A DNA stretch of 64,000 nucleotides, taken from contig ARYC01017257.1 of the NCBI GenBank assembly GCA_000711775.1, forward strand, positions 1 to 64,000, in the 5' to 3' direction. Position 1 is the first letter of the stretch, and each line of letters opens with the position of its first letter. Origin of the DNA: Oxytricha trifallax (lineage: Eukaryota; Ciliophora; Spirotrichea; Sporadotrichida; Oxytrichidae). A program made the position numbers and the translations under genes. The notes under the pieces are model-generated. The model did no database searches. It was not told the origin of the DNA and saw nothing but the letters and a program-made list of their open reading frames with translations. This document shows, piece after piece, positions 22,716 to 34,335 of this stretch.

Positions 22716-23213
22716 GGGGGAAGGAAGTTTCCTGCACTGGTTTATAATTAAAAAAAATTTTTAAGGAAGTTTCCTGCACTATTTTTTAAATTTTAATTTT
22801 TTAGTAAATTAAACTTTTGACAACTATTAACGAATTTCAGGACGTATTTCATTGTTATTATAATACTTAATTTTTAATTCAGTTAGTCAATATCTCTATA
22901 AGCATGAATTTTAAGCACCAACGAAACATTATCTTTTCTAAAAAATACCAGTTAATCTAAGAACTTTAAGATATTTTTACTGGAATAAATCCAGCATATA
23001 TGATGATTATTTGAGATGTCAAAGTGTACTCAGTTTTATTAGATGTTATCTAAAATCCAGGAACTACTTTTCCTATCATACCTCAAAATCATCTTAATAT
23101 TTAATAAGTCATAAAAATATAAAAGTTAACAAATTTATATAAAATTTATTAATATTTATATATTTAAAAAAAGTGCAGGGAACTTCCTCGAGTGCAGGAA
23201 ACTTCCTCCCCCC
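22716..23213. mobile_element. GGAAGTTTCCTGCA-family foldback/MITE, copy 1
   Basis: 498 bp. The left end is GGGGGAAGGAAGTTTCCTGC, with a second GGAAGTTTCCTGCACT about 43 bp inside. The right end carries the inverted pair (AGTGCAGGGAACTTCC, AGTGCAGGAAACTTCC) and closes with a C run. The interior is A+T-rich, shows similarity to copy 5, and has no transposase. The flanks give only a weak TTTTCTTT/TATTCTTT match. Confidence 0.75.
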
Positions 23214-24119
23214 TATTCTTTTTCTTAAATTATGAAAAATTTATAATATTTTGAGTATTTTCACTAAGTTAAAATGAATTTTTTATAAGTTTTTAGCAAT
23301 TTTGAATCTTTCTATAGTATATTTAATAAATCTAATATTATTATGATTATTCTTGGAAAAATTTCTCAATAATATTACACATATTGAAATCAGGCTCAAT
23401 CAAATTAATTAAAATAACAATTTACTTATATATTCATTATTTAATTTTTAAGGAATTATTTCCTTTACACCTTCTTTTTTTATAACACATTAATTTGAAT
23501 AAAATTTTATTGTAAATCTAAGTTATATCAATTTATTAATTAATTAATTAATTAATTAGACATTTATAAACAACTCTACTGATTATATTTTTCTCTTACA
23601 TACCATATTTATTAAAATACTTTTATCAAATTGAGTAATTAAAAAAGTATTAAAAAACATTTTTTTTTTAATTGAAAATTAGTGCTATGAATAATAAAGT
23701 TGTTATTTATGAAAGCTAAAAAGTTTAAACATTTAAATTAGTTTATAAAAATATATAATCTAAATATTTAATTTAGCAAATAAAGTATTGTGGATTTAAT
23801 AATTAATTTGTTTTAATGCTAGCTTCAGAAAAAAAGTTCTCTCTTGATAAAATATTTAAAAATATGATCATGCACAAACAAAAGGAAATGACTCTATAAA
23901 TGTTATAAAATAAAATATTTTAATTTAAATATATAAAAATCTTTTGTATTCAGAAATAAACTAATCATATATAGTAGTTGTAAATAATTAAAGTGAGTTG
24001 ATTGATTATTGGGAACTAATGAAGTATTTATAAGTATAAATGGAGTTTAAAAGGAAGTTAAGTATAGCAATAAAGTTGAAAAAATTTTCACTTTAATTGG
24101 AGTGGTTCTAGAAGTTGCT
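23214..24119. other. A+T-rich DNA
   Basis: No supported gene. It includes a TTAA(TTAA)n run at about 23,537-23,560. A minus frame entering from 24,352 stays TGA-free to about 23,840 but loses its raised G+C near 24,100. Confidence 0.5.
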
Positions 24120-24352
24120 ACGATGAGTTCAACATTATCGATATTGAAGTAAGTACTTACTTATTTTACTGTTTATAAGGGACCCCTGATTGAATCTCTT
24201 AATAAGCGACCAGGCATGCATATGTAGTGATCCAAGCTGGAGGCAAATGATCCTTCACCTGTCACAATCGTAAACAGGTGGTCTGTTTGAACCAGGCTCC
24301 TCCAGCTGCATGGCGAGGTAGTTACACCCTCGCTGCATGGTTACTGAATCAA
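24120..24352 (-). other. G+C-rich coding-like island, probable MDS
   Basis: About 45% G+C within 80% A+T flanks. One minus frame is open throughout after a TGA just upstream, with segments CSEGVTTSPCSWRSLVQTDH, IVTGEGSFASSLDHYICMPG and NVELIVATSRTTPIKVKIF. No family recognised. The island also contains two hairpin-forming repeats (GCGAGG...CCTCGC near 24,313-24,333 and CACCTGT...ACAGGTG near 24,255-24,280), so a structured RNA is an alternative. Confidence 0.45.
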
Positions 24353-24539
24353 TAATCATTTTATTTATGTCATTTATTATGATTTAATTGAAAGAATTAA
24401 AAATTATGAATAATAATATATATAATAAATTTAGGAAGTAAAATATAATATTATTTTATAAACAATTGTTTTTAAAAAATATTACTAAACAACTATTCAT
24501 ATTAATTTTATAAATATTAAAAAATTTTGATAAATATAT

Positions 24540-25018
24540 GGGGGACGAAGTTTCTTGACAAGAGGGAAGTTTCTTGTCAAGTAAAAATTTTTAAGTAATT
24601 TGCACTAAGTAAATATAAAATGTTGTTATTAATAATTTTGTTATTAATTCAAGTGTAAGATGAGAAGCCTTACAACTTTTATAAGAAAAAGAGAATGCAC
24701 TTTATTATCACATATCATAACATTAATTTTAGTAAGATAATGATTTTATTTCTACTAAAAAATTAATGATTAATTAATGGAAAACAAGATGATATAATAA
24801 AAATTGTGTGATATAAAGGTAGAATCAAACAAAAATTCATGAATCGAGTGTTAATGGTAAATTCACAAATTTGGGAAAAAATAAAATAAGTTTATAGTTG
24901 TGGAATAATTTTAAGATAAAAATATAAATAAATGAATAAAACAAAGAAAAGATTTTTCTTGTCAGGAAACTTCCTTAAATTTTTTTAATAATAAGTCTTG
25001 ACAGGAAACTTCCACCCC
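24540..25018. mobile_element. GGAAGTTTCCTGCA-family foldback/MITE, copy 2
   Basis: 479 bp with variant ends: GGGGACGAAGTTTCTTGACA then GGGAAGTTTCTTGTCAAG at the left, and the inverted pair CTTGTCAGGAAACTTCC and CTTGACAGGAAACTTCC at the right. The motif core changed from CTGCA to TTGTCA at both ends together, which marks a subfamily. No coding capacity. Confidence 0.75.
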
Positions 25019-25376
25019 AAAATATCTATTATTATTGTTAATAGGTGTGAGAAAAATTAAAAGTTATTATAAATATTACAATTTTTTGGTAAATATTCAA
25101 GCAAAAATGTTCTTAACTTTTTTATTAAAAAATTTATAATATAATTTCCTTTTCTTAAAAATTCCTATTAAATATTTAATAATAATAATGTTTACTTTAT
25201 AAAATTTATTAAATAAGTTGAAACAACTGTATAAAAAACCGCTTTTGGAAACATAATGAGAAGCAATGAAAATAAATGTTATTAAAAATGTCTGAATTAC
25301 ATTGAGCTTATATTTTTAATTCAATTTAATATATTTTATTATTAGAAATAAATTGAATTTTTTAAATACAAACAAT

Positions 25377-25409
<33 letters not shown>

Positions 25410-26369
25410 ATATATATTAATTATTGTAATAAAGTGATTAAACTTAAAATATCATAATATATATAAATTATGAAAAAATACAGGAAGTTACAACAAATTT
25501 AATATAAAATTAAATTAATTTATAAAAAAATTTACAAGAATCGTTTAAAAATTTATTATAATTTCTACTTTTTTTTTAATTTAAAAATTAATTTGAATAT
25601 ATATTTTTTTAATTAATAAATCTAAATTTTATCCATATCATATTTATAAAACGATTTGAAAATTCTCCAAATTTTACAGATCCAAACAAACAATTTATGA
25701 GTAAAAAATTAAAAACAATTACTGTTATGTTGACTTATAGATGTCCTTGTTGTTTAATATTATTTATTGCAATATTTTACACCCAATTTAGTAGATAATA
25801 CCAGTATCAACACTATTTAATTTAGACGATGTAATTGAACTGTTACATTTATATTTATTGTCATTTATGGATAAGCATCTCGTGTATCAAAGAGGCTGTG
25901 ATTGAAAGAATAAATTACAATTGATAGGATGCTTTTTTTATTAAAAGAAACTATTGAAGAGAATCCTACAATTGGCGACGTGTTCAAACCAATTAACTTT
26001 AAATTTAGAGTATTTTAAATTACACTTAATATATTATATTTCTTGTTTTTGTATTTTGATATTGATACTTAATTAATACATAAAATATTATATTTTAAAA
26101 AATAGTTAAAAATAAATTTAATTTTAATAAAACAAGGAAATAGAAAATATTTATTGTAAGTTATTTATGTATTTTGTGTAATTTTATTATAATAATTATA
26201 TTTTATACTTTGAAATTAATTAGATATCTTAATATATATTTCACAGATTTATTAAAATGATTGTATATTAATTATTACGTATTATAAAAGTAAAACTATA
26301 AATGATGTTTAATATAATCAAATCTCAATTAAATATTTTTAATTTAATTCAATAAATCAAAAATTGTTT
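25019..26369. other. A+T-rich DNA with AT microsatellite
   Basis: No gene recognised. Contains (AT)n at about 25,376-25,418. Confidence 0.5.
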
Positions 26370-26756
26370 TTAAAACTTAATGCGTCATTTTCCCTCATTT
26401 TCCCACATTACTCTGCAAATAAATATTACCGATGGTAATTTCCCTTATCCACAACTTAAAAAAGAAATTGGATTTTATCGAGCTACATTATCTTCTATAT
26501 TTTTAAATGGTTAGATCAGATCTCATTTTTCTGATTTTATTGATATCAGCTATTTTTAAATTAAAATATAACATTATTTAAGAGTCATAATCACACATAA
26601 AACAATTAAGCTGTTGATTTATATTTATGAAAGTGCTTTGATATATTTATTAAGCATTTTACATGAAATCTTTAAGTCTAAAATTAATAATATAATAATA
26701 AAATTCTAATAAATAGAATGTATATTACATCATGCTAAATTCTTTTAGCAATGATT
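26370..26756 (+). other. Weak coding-like block
   Basis: A plus frame without TGA for about 125 codons. The first 50 codons have higher G+C and read MRHFPSFSHITLQINITDGN and YPQLKKEIGFYRATLSSIFL. The length alone is not significant with a single stop codon. No family can be named. Confidence 0.28.
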
Positions 26757-27438
26757 TATTTTTATTTCTCCTTTTATCACCTTTACTAAAATATTGTGTA
26801 AAAATTCATTCAATAATTTATATTTTTTAAATTAAAAATTTAAAAAAGAATAACACCCATGTTATAAACTATTTTTAAATTTTTCATTATTTATTTTTTT
26901 AAAAATATAAATTTTATCATTAATAATTAACACAGCTATCTAGCAAAAATATTAAATAAATTATTCAAATAATAACTATAAATTATTATTTCCTATGATA
27001 AAGCAATTAATCTCATAGAATTTTGATTTTCTATAAATAAAAAAAAGTTTATTCGTTTAGAAATTTTACAAAATATAAATGCAAAAATAAAATATTATTT
27101 TTTTTAATTTTAATTAAATTAAGTTTAATTTATAAATATTTTAATGTATATATATTTTGTGCAAATAATTCTTATTGAAGATGTCATATATTCAAGAAAT
27201 GTAATAAATCTATAAATAAATTGTTTATTTCTATTTAAATGTAAAAATTATAAAGAGGGAAAAATGACATGCTATATCATAATTATTAATCAAACTGGAA
27301 AGTTATTATTTAGTATAGAATAAATTTTTTATATTAGATTTATTTAGCATATTTGTCGTTTATGCTGATATAATCGATTTTTAAGTTAAAAAAAAGAGAT
27401 TGAATTCAATTAATATTCAATGTTTTTTGTTAAATATA

Positions 27439-27861
27439 TGTTCTAACCGAGATACCCCTCCCAAACCCCTCCCCACCAAATCCTGATACCCATCACCTCT
27501 AACTTTCCTTCACTAACTTTTGATTTTATAACATTTTCTTATAAAAGCTTATAACCAAAATGATCAACCGACAAAGTGAACCCTATAAAATTATTGAATT
27601 ACAAGTATTTTCGGTCCGCAAGACAAAAGAAATTAGAAAAAATACTTATTATTATTGAAATGGGAAGGGGCATTGAGTGAACAGTTAATGATCTATACTT
27701 AAATAAATTATTATAATCTTATTAACAAAAAGTTGCAATGACATTATATTTAATAAGTTAGTGAAGGAAATTTAGAGGTGATGGGTATCAGGATTTGGGT
27801 GGGAAGGGTTTCTTAGTTTATGGTGGGGATGGGTTTGAGGAGGGGTAACTTGGTTAGAACA
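27439..27861. mobile_element. C-rich foldback element TGTTCTAACC...GGTTAGAACA, copy 1
   Basis: 423 bp. The left arm starts TGTTCTAACCGAGATACCCC and the right arm mirrors it (TTGGTTAGAACA). The arms are long, about 100-150 bp, and carry tracts such as CCCCTCCCCACC, strikingly G/C-strand-biased for this DNA. The right arm has a small insertion. The same family is at 33,083-34,043. No gene. Confidence 0.75.
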
Positions 27862-28488
27862 ATTATGTATAAGTTTGATAATTTACAATCTATTAGTATG
27901 CCAAGCAAGCACTTTTGATTTATAAGATTTGGATAGATACTTAACGAATTCAATATAAATAAATCTGCGTTTACAAATATTAGAGCATCTTAATAAAATA
28001 ATCTACTTAAAAAAGAATACCACAAAAGAAATAGTCTCAATCGTTGAAAACAAAAAAAATATAATTTTTATTCGAAAGGGAAGAGTAATTATAACATGAA
28101 TTTTATAACAAGATCAGAGAATTCGCATTACGAACTGTCTCGAGAAATGAAGAAATTTGCCATTTAAATATTCAACTGCTTAATTATTTTTTTTTTATTT
28201 TAAATTGATATATTTTATAAATAATTATAAATTAAGTGTTTTATAAATTATATTTCAATATTTTAAAATACTGAGATACGATGTAGATCTTAAATTTTAA
28301 TATAAAATTTTAATAATAAATCTAACCACTAATATTATTAAACATATTAAAATTTATTTAAAAGGACAGTAAATTAATTAAATTTTTTAATATTAATTAT
28401 AAATTATAATTTAGAATTAAAATATATTATTCAATATAAAATTATTATAATTAATTTAAAATATATAAATAATTAATATCAAAATAGC
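27862..28488. other. A+T-rich DNA
   Basis: No gene or repeat end recognised. Confidence 0.5.
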
Positions 28489-30989
28489 TTTAAAAGGGGA
28501 AATTGTTCAAATAAAATGATTAGAAATTAAATTAAATATGAAGTTTTTGTGTTATTTAATTATTAGTGTTTTAACTGCTATTGATTTGAATTTGATATAT
28601 TTTAACAGCCAATAATTTGACTCATCGATAGATCAAATTAGATTTATCATATCTTAACTGTAGACCCTTTAAATTTAACTTTTAAATTTTTTTACTCCTG
28701 ATAAATTAATATCTCTCTATACAAATTAGCTATAAAAAATTATAAAAGTAAAGATGTAGAGAATTATTTAACGACTAACTTTCATTCTTATGGTCTTCAC
28801 AAATTATTTTCCCCCATCGAGATAAATCGATTTTAAAAATTTTTTCACTTTTTCAAACTTGTCTCTAACTATCTCATCAACCAAATTACTAGTGGACGTG
28901 GTCTAAATAAGTTTTTTGTGTATTTAATTAAGATCTACATTTTATCTTCTTTGAGTCTTTCATCAGGGAATTCATAAGAATTATTATCCTCAAAATACTA
29001 AAATCTGTATGAAATTTTTCTGAGTTTCACTAAAATTGAAATATCTCTGTGAGTGATTTTTTTCATGAATTATGAGTAGGATAGAACATGAGCTTATGTT
29101 TTGATCTCATTTTCCTTCTAGAGTCAAGTGTGAAAAAATGCTGCCTGAGATAATTTCATTTCTTTGAAGGTAAGGTAATATTTTTAAAGTATAAATTGAA
29201 TTTTAATATTGTTAAAATAGATAAAAATAGGAAATTATTTAAATTCATTAAATATCCAAATTAATTATTAATTATAACTGTAATGAATTAGGAGTGTGCC
29301 AAATGCTAATTTGATCTATTAATTAATTACAACTTTCAATATAATATAATTAGTTGGCAGGTGGGCAGGCAGGGTCTTAAGCAGACCACTTTTGTTAATA
29401 AATATATATATATATATTATAAAATGCAAAGTTTATTACAGATGCGCAGGCTGCATATAAAGACAAAGATGCCGGTGACAACCAGGCCGGATACACAAAT
29501 GACTACGATAACACTCTCTTGCTCCCGGATCTAAGATCAAGTACTCAAATGCACCGCCTGTTAGCAGGTCGCATGTGATAGTCAAGGAATCACCAGTTAA
29601 ACTAATGATCTCAGGTGGAATGTTATCTATAGAGTTGGTTATAAAAAACATGATTTACTATGACAATATACGCCGCCTTCTTTATAATGTGCGGAGAGGC
29701 TTCAACACATCCTTTGGTGTCAGTTACAATAAAGTCATTAGCGATAACGCAGACACATTTGTCAGTATTGATGTTTCTACCACTGTTACTGAAAGAGAGG
29801 CATTTGTCATCACAATCGGCGCAAACGTTATCAGAGCTTCACATTAACCACTTGGGCAGGTATTACAGATGTCAGTGTTGATATCAAGGAACTACTTTTC
29901 TGGACATGCGGTAGATTTCTTTGCAGCTGTCGCGATACAACTATCACAGTCAACACTGTTTGAGAGTACCAGACCGTGGCCTCAAACAGCTAGTATGAAG
30001 TCTAGTGGTCTTAGCAGCCTGCGCATCTGTAATAAACTTTGCATTTTATAATATATATATATATATTTATTAACAAAAGTGGTCTGCTTAAGACCCTGCC
30101 TGCCCACCTGCCAACTAATTATATTATATTGAAAGTTGTAATTAATTAATAGATCAAATTAGCATTTGGCACACTCCTAATTCATTACAGTTATAATTAA
30201 TAATTAATTTGGATATTTAATGAATTTAAATAATTTCCTATTTTTATCTATTTTAACAATATTAAAATTCAATTATACTTTAAAAATATATTACCTTACC
30301 TTCAAAAGAAATGAAATTATCTCAGGCAGCGATTTTTTTCACGACTTGACTCTAGAAGGAATAATGTAGATCAAAACATAAGCTACATGTTCCATCCTAC
30401 TCATAATTCATGGAAAAAATCACTCAGAGAGATATTTCGATTTTAGTGAAAGTCAAAAAAAAATTCATACGATTTCGTGTATTTTAACGATAAAAATGCG
30501 TATGAATTTCCTGATGAAAGACTCAAAGAAGATAAAATGTAGATCTTAATTAAATACACAAAAAACTTATTTAGACCACGTCCACTAGTAATTTGGTTGA
30601 TGAGATAGTTAGAGACAAGTTTGAAAAAGTGAAAAAATTTTTAAAATTGATTTATCTCGATGGGGGGAAATAATTTGTGAAGACCATAAGAATGAAAGTT
30701 AGTCGTTAAATAATTCTCTACATCTTTCACTTTTAAAATTTTTTGATAGCTAATTTGTATAGAGAGATATTAATTTATCAGGAGTAAAAAATTTAAAAGT
30801 TAAATTTAAAGGGTCTACAGTTAAGATATGATAAATCTAATTTGATCTATCGATGAGTCAAATTATTGGCTGTTAAAATATATCAAATTCAAATCAATAG
30901 CAGTTAAAACACTAATAATTAAATAACACAAAAACTTCATATTTAATTTAATTTCTAATCATTTTATTTGAACAATTTCCCCTTTTAAA
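28489..30989. repeat. Large inverted repeat, arms about 970 bp, around a gene fragment
   Basis: Left arm 28,489-29,454 and right arm 30,014-30,989 are near-identical reverse complements with scattered substitutions and indels. The inner ends share GCAGCCTGCGCATCTGTAAT and an AT microsatellite, and GGCAGGTGGGCAGGCAGGGT lies 50-70 bp inside each arm. The loop of 559 bp is G+C-rich and coding-like. It may be a foldback element that captured host sequence, or a germline inversion-duplication. Confidence 0.85.
29455..30013 (-). pseudogene. Cys-rich protein fragment in the loop of the inverted repeat
   Basis: About 44% G+C. Minus-strand blocks in three frames join end to end by homology of style: a Cys-rich part with CDSCIATAAKKSTACPEKQF and CNTCPSGQCE, then VCADCDDKCLSFSNSGRNIN and DKCVCVIANDFIVTDTKGCV, then IPPEIISLTGDSLTITCDLL. 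The CxxC spacing resembles furin-like or growth-factor-receptor Cys repeats common in ciliate surface proteins (inference only). Single-base frame changes near 29,850 and 29,650 break it. Plus-strand frames here are shadows. Confidence 0.5.
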
Positions 30990-31119
30990 TCTATTTCATT
31001 TTACTATATGATTTTCAATAGTGCCAGTATAAATATATTCTTGAGATAAGGTAATTTATCCAAGAAACATAAGAAGATGCACGTCCAGACTGTAGCGAGT
31101 TTATAAATTGCTTGTTTTA

Positions 31120-31600
31120 TCACAGCTATACCTTCCCTGAAATTTGCCTATATCCTTCATAATTCATTTAGTATTTTGGGTCATACATTGATTCCACTAC
31201 AGAAAACTTGGGTCGACTTATAATGAAAATGCTTCGATAGGTGAATATTAGCGAAAGTATTCTCTAATAAAAAATCAGTTTATAAAAGATGTTCTTCTTG
31301 AAGCATTGAACTTAACACCTGATTATTGCTATATAATCTATTAATAATTAAAATATACTCTGGGTTCTGTTCTGTCTGTACTTTGTAAAAAGCAAAGAAT
31401 ACTAATCCAAAACTGGTATTACGATAAATTCCATTAAATGATCAGCTTGAAAATCCTGAGTAACTGCATTTAAAAAAAGGACACGAAATTGAACTACGGT
31501 CGAATTTGATGGTGGCCACGCCTCATGCTCTGGAACGGAGGTCGGGAGGAGAAATACCTTCAGTACAATTTTCCCTTGATATTAATTTCTAATATCCTAT
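31120..31600 (-). pseudogene. Coding-like island with two frameshifts, possible MDS
   Basis: Higher G+C than its surroundings. Read minus: a first block with IDRILEINIKGKIVLKVFLL, PTSVPEHEAWPPSNSTVVQF and AVTQDFQADHLMEFIVIPVL; a second with EQNPEYILIINRLYSNNQVL and MLQEEHLLQTDFLLENTF; a third with KFSVVESMYDPKYQMNYEGY ending at TGA 31,120-31,122. The blocks abut with one-base frame changes near 31,380 and 31,220. The protein is unidentified. It is either a decayed gene or a real C-terminal MDS with assembly indels. Confidence 0.5.
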
Positions 31601-32355
31601 CTATCTAATTAAATATATATAATAAGTTAACTGATAAGAAATATAAATTTAATATTGGCTAATATAACACAACTAATTAATTTAACAATAGTTTAGCTTT
31701 GCTATACGAGGAAGTATTATTAGGTATCAGTTTGACGACAAGCTATCTTTTTGTTTGCCAAAATCAAACACTCTTATATAATTTAAATAAATACATAACT
31801 GACTCAATATAAAAAAAATCTGCGTTTACAAATATTCGTGTAGCTCAATGAAAAAATCTACTTAATAAAAAATCTCACAAAAATATTAGTTGAAAACAAA
31901 AAATAGAATTTTTATTATTTATTTAAATATTTTTTTAAATTGATATATTTAATAATTTATTATAAATTAAGATTTATTTTTATTTATATTTCAATATTTT
32001 AAAATCCTGAGATATTGAGTTTATCTTTAATTTTAATATAAAATTTTAATAATAAATATACACACTTATCTTATTAGATATATTTAAATTTATTTAATTT
32101 GACAGTAAATTTATTTTATTTTATTTTTCATATATTAATTATAAATTAAATTTAATAACTAAGATAAAATATTTAATTTAAAATTATAATTAATTTAAAA
32201 ATTAAGATTAAATTTATTATCAAAATAGATTTAAAATAAAAATTGTTAAATTAAAATTAAATATAAAATAAAATAAGAAATTTTATTATTTAAAACTTGA
32301 TATTAATAGCACTTAATCATATTAAATCACTTTTTTTATTTTTTTTTACTTTTAT
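31601..32355. other. A+T-rich DNA
   Basis: No gene recognised. The right part leads into a degenerate end of the SF3-helicase element family. Confidence 0.5.
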
Positions 32356-32720
32356 TGGTGCCAAATGCTTTAAATATATTTGCCAAATTAAAAATTTAAT
32401 TTAATTTTTTATTTATAACTTTAATTAATTAAATATGTAAAGCTGGTTTCTCTCAAAATCTCTTACCAAATGTGTCAAATCACCCAAATATTCTATAGTT
32501 CAAGGAAGATTTTATGATTTTCTTGCCAAATTTGTAAAATGTAAGTTTTAGAGATCACAGTAACATTAATCGGTAATACTAGCAATTGGGACACCTATAA
32601 AAATAACTGAATTAATTTTGATTTGCAGACCTCTCTAATTAGTGGATTTTAGATTCATATATATTCAAATTATTTATTATATTTTTCCAATTTCCCCAAA
32701 ACAATTATATTTTGGAAATA
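32356..32720 (-). repeat. Degenerate end related to the SF3-helicase element (right-type)
   Basis: Scattered matches in order with 16,180-16,464: GTGCCAAAT and TGCCAAATT units, CCAAATGTGTCAAATCACCC, GGACACCTATAAAAATAAC, CTCTCTAATTAGTGG, TTTCCCCAAAACAATTATATTTT. No gene is left inside it. Confidence 0.6.
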
Positions 32721-32815
32721 ATGATGAATTTGTTCAGTTCAATAAATTTTTCTTTCTAATTATGCCAAAATGTCAGATGGTTGAATTTCCCTAGTTCAGC
32801 AAATTATTTTTGTAC

Positions 32816-32845
32816 AATAATAATAATAATAATAATAATAATAAT
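32816..32845. repeat. (AAT)n microsatellite
   Basis: About ten tandem AAT/TAA units between the two degenerate ends. Confidence 0.9.
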
Positions 32846-33025
32846 TAAAATGATGTTATTCTTTTTTTTAATAAAAATAAAATAAGATATAACTGTAAAA
32901 TATTCATATGTTTTTCAAATATAATATCATAGAGTTCGATAAATATAATTCTAGTCCAAATTTTATATAATTATTGTTGATTAAATTATAATAATTATAT
33001 TTATAATAATATAACTATAATATTG

Positions 33026-34150
33026 CTAAAATAGAATTGAATCGGGGAATTTGAAAAATAAATATAAAACGATAAATATATGTGTTCTGACCGAGACCCC
33101 CCCTCCCCTCAGCCAAGACCTTCCCCCTAAACCGAGACCCCCCCTCCCCCCTCAAACTGAGAATCCCCTTTTATTATAGTTTTTTTATGAATTTATTTTT
33201 TACTCAGAATAAATTTCTTGCCCTTCGGGCAGATATTACTATTAAAATAAATTTTGATAAGTTCTTCTACGTCCGTCGACTTTTTTTTAAAACATACTCC
33301 CATAGGGAAATATTTATAATAAGGTTTAATTTTGACTATCATGATTAATAATATGATTTAATTGATAGACATAAATTTGAATTCAAGATTTTTTATAACT
33401 TAAATCACTTACACTCTACTATATAGTAAAAATTAATATAAAAATTTTTCCTATTATTTTTAACTTCATTTAAATATAAAAATTTTTTATTATTACTTAT
33501 TTAGTTAATTACTATTAAAATCATATTTTATTCATATATATATTTAAATGGTAATCCTAAACATAAAAAATTGTCTTTAATTTTTCAATAAACTAAGCTT
33601 AAGAAATAAGATATTAATAGTAATTAACTAAATAAGTAATAATAAAATTTTTTTTATATTTAAATGAAGTTAAAAATAATAGGAAAACTTTTTATATTAA
33701 TTTTTACTATATAGCAGAGTGTAAATGATTTAATGTATAAAAAATCTTGAATTCAAATTTATGTCTATCAATTAAATCATATTATTATCATGATAGTCAA
33801 AATTAAACCTTATTATAAATATTTCCCTATGGGAGTATGTTCTAAAAAAAAGTCGACGGACGTAGTGGAACTTATCAAAATATATTTTTAATAGTAATAT
33901 CTGCCCGAAGGGCAAGAAATTTATTCTGAGTAAAAAATAAATTCATAAAAAATCTATAATAAAAGGGGATTCTCGGTTTGAGGGGGGGAGGGGGGTCTCG
34001 GTTGAGGGGGGAGGGGGGGTAGGATGGGGTCTCGGCCAGAACATATATGAATAAGTAACTGCAACTAATTACAGTAGCTCCTAGATCAAATTTGATAGTA
34101 AGTACTTACCGTTATGTTATGGTGTCTCTGTTTCTCAATGTTTGACTTTG
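33026..34150 (+). repeat. Degenerate left-type end of the SF3-helicase family, split by an insertion
   Basis: 33,026-33,082 (TTGCTAAAATAGAATTG, then GGGAATTTGAAAAATAAA) and 34,044-34,150 (ACTGCAACTAATTACAG, AGATCAAATTTGATAG, ACCGTTATGTTATGGTGTC) are consecutive parts of the repeat at 14,345-14,490. The foldback element 33,083-34,043 lies exactly between them. Confidence 0.65.
33083..34043. mobile_element. C-rich foldback element TGTTCTGACC...GGCCAGAACA, copy 2
   Basis: 961 bp and nearly wholly palindromic (arms about 430-470 bp). The left end is TGTTCTGACCGAGACCCCCC and the right end GGTCTCGGCCAGAACA. It is flanked by a 6-bp TATATG duplication (33,077-33,082 and 34,044-34,049), which shows integration into the older repeat. 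No coding region, so it must be moved by a protein encoded elsewhere. Confidence 0.82.
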
Positions 34151-34249
34151 TTTTATTTTAATTAGTCATTTGACCTAAATGATCTGAGTTATTTTTTGTC
34201 AAGTGATAGTGTTAAAACTGATATGTAATATTTTAATACCTATTATTAT

Positions 34250-34335
34250 TAATAACAACAGAAGAAGTAATGGCGCTGGAATTGCTAATGCAGAGAGTGC
34301 GGGTGCACTAAATATTATATTCCAGATGAAATTTT
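34250..34335 (+). other. Short coding-like stretch
   Basis: G+C-raised. The plus frame reads RRSNGAGIANAESAGALNII. It is too short to assign, and could be a small MDS. Confidence 0.25.

Noticed and set aside
24120-24352. tRNA or 5S rRNA gene
   Set aside because: No cloverleaf, TTCGA-type box B or 5S internal control region could be found here or elsewhere in the window.
29575-29847. 90-codon plus-strand ORF
   Set aside because: The opposite strand gives Cys-rich, protein-like blocks over the same G+C-rich loop, so the plus ORF is judged a shadow.
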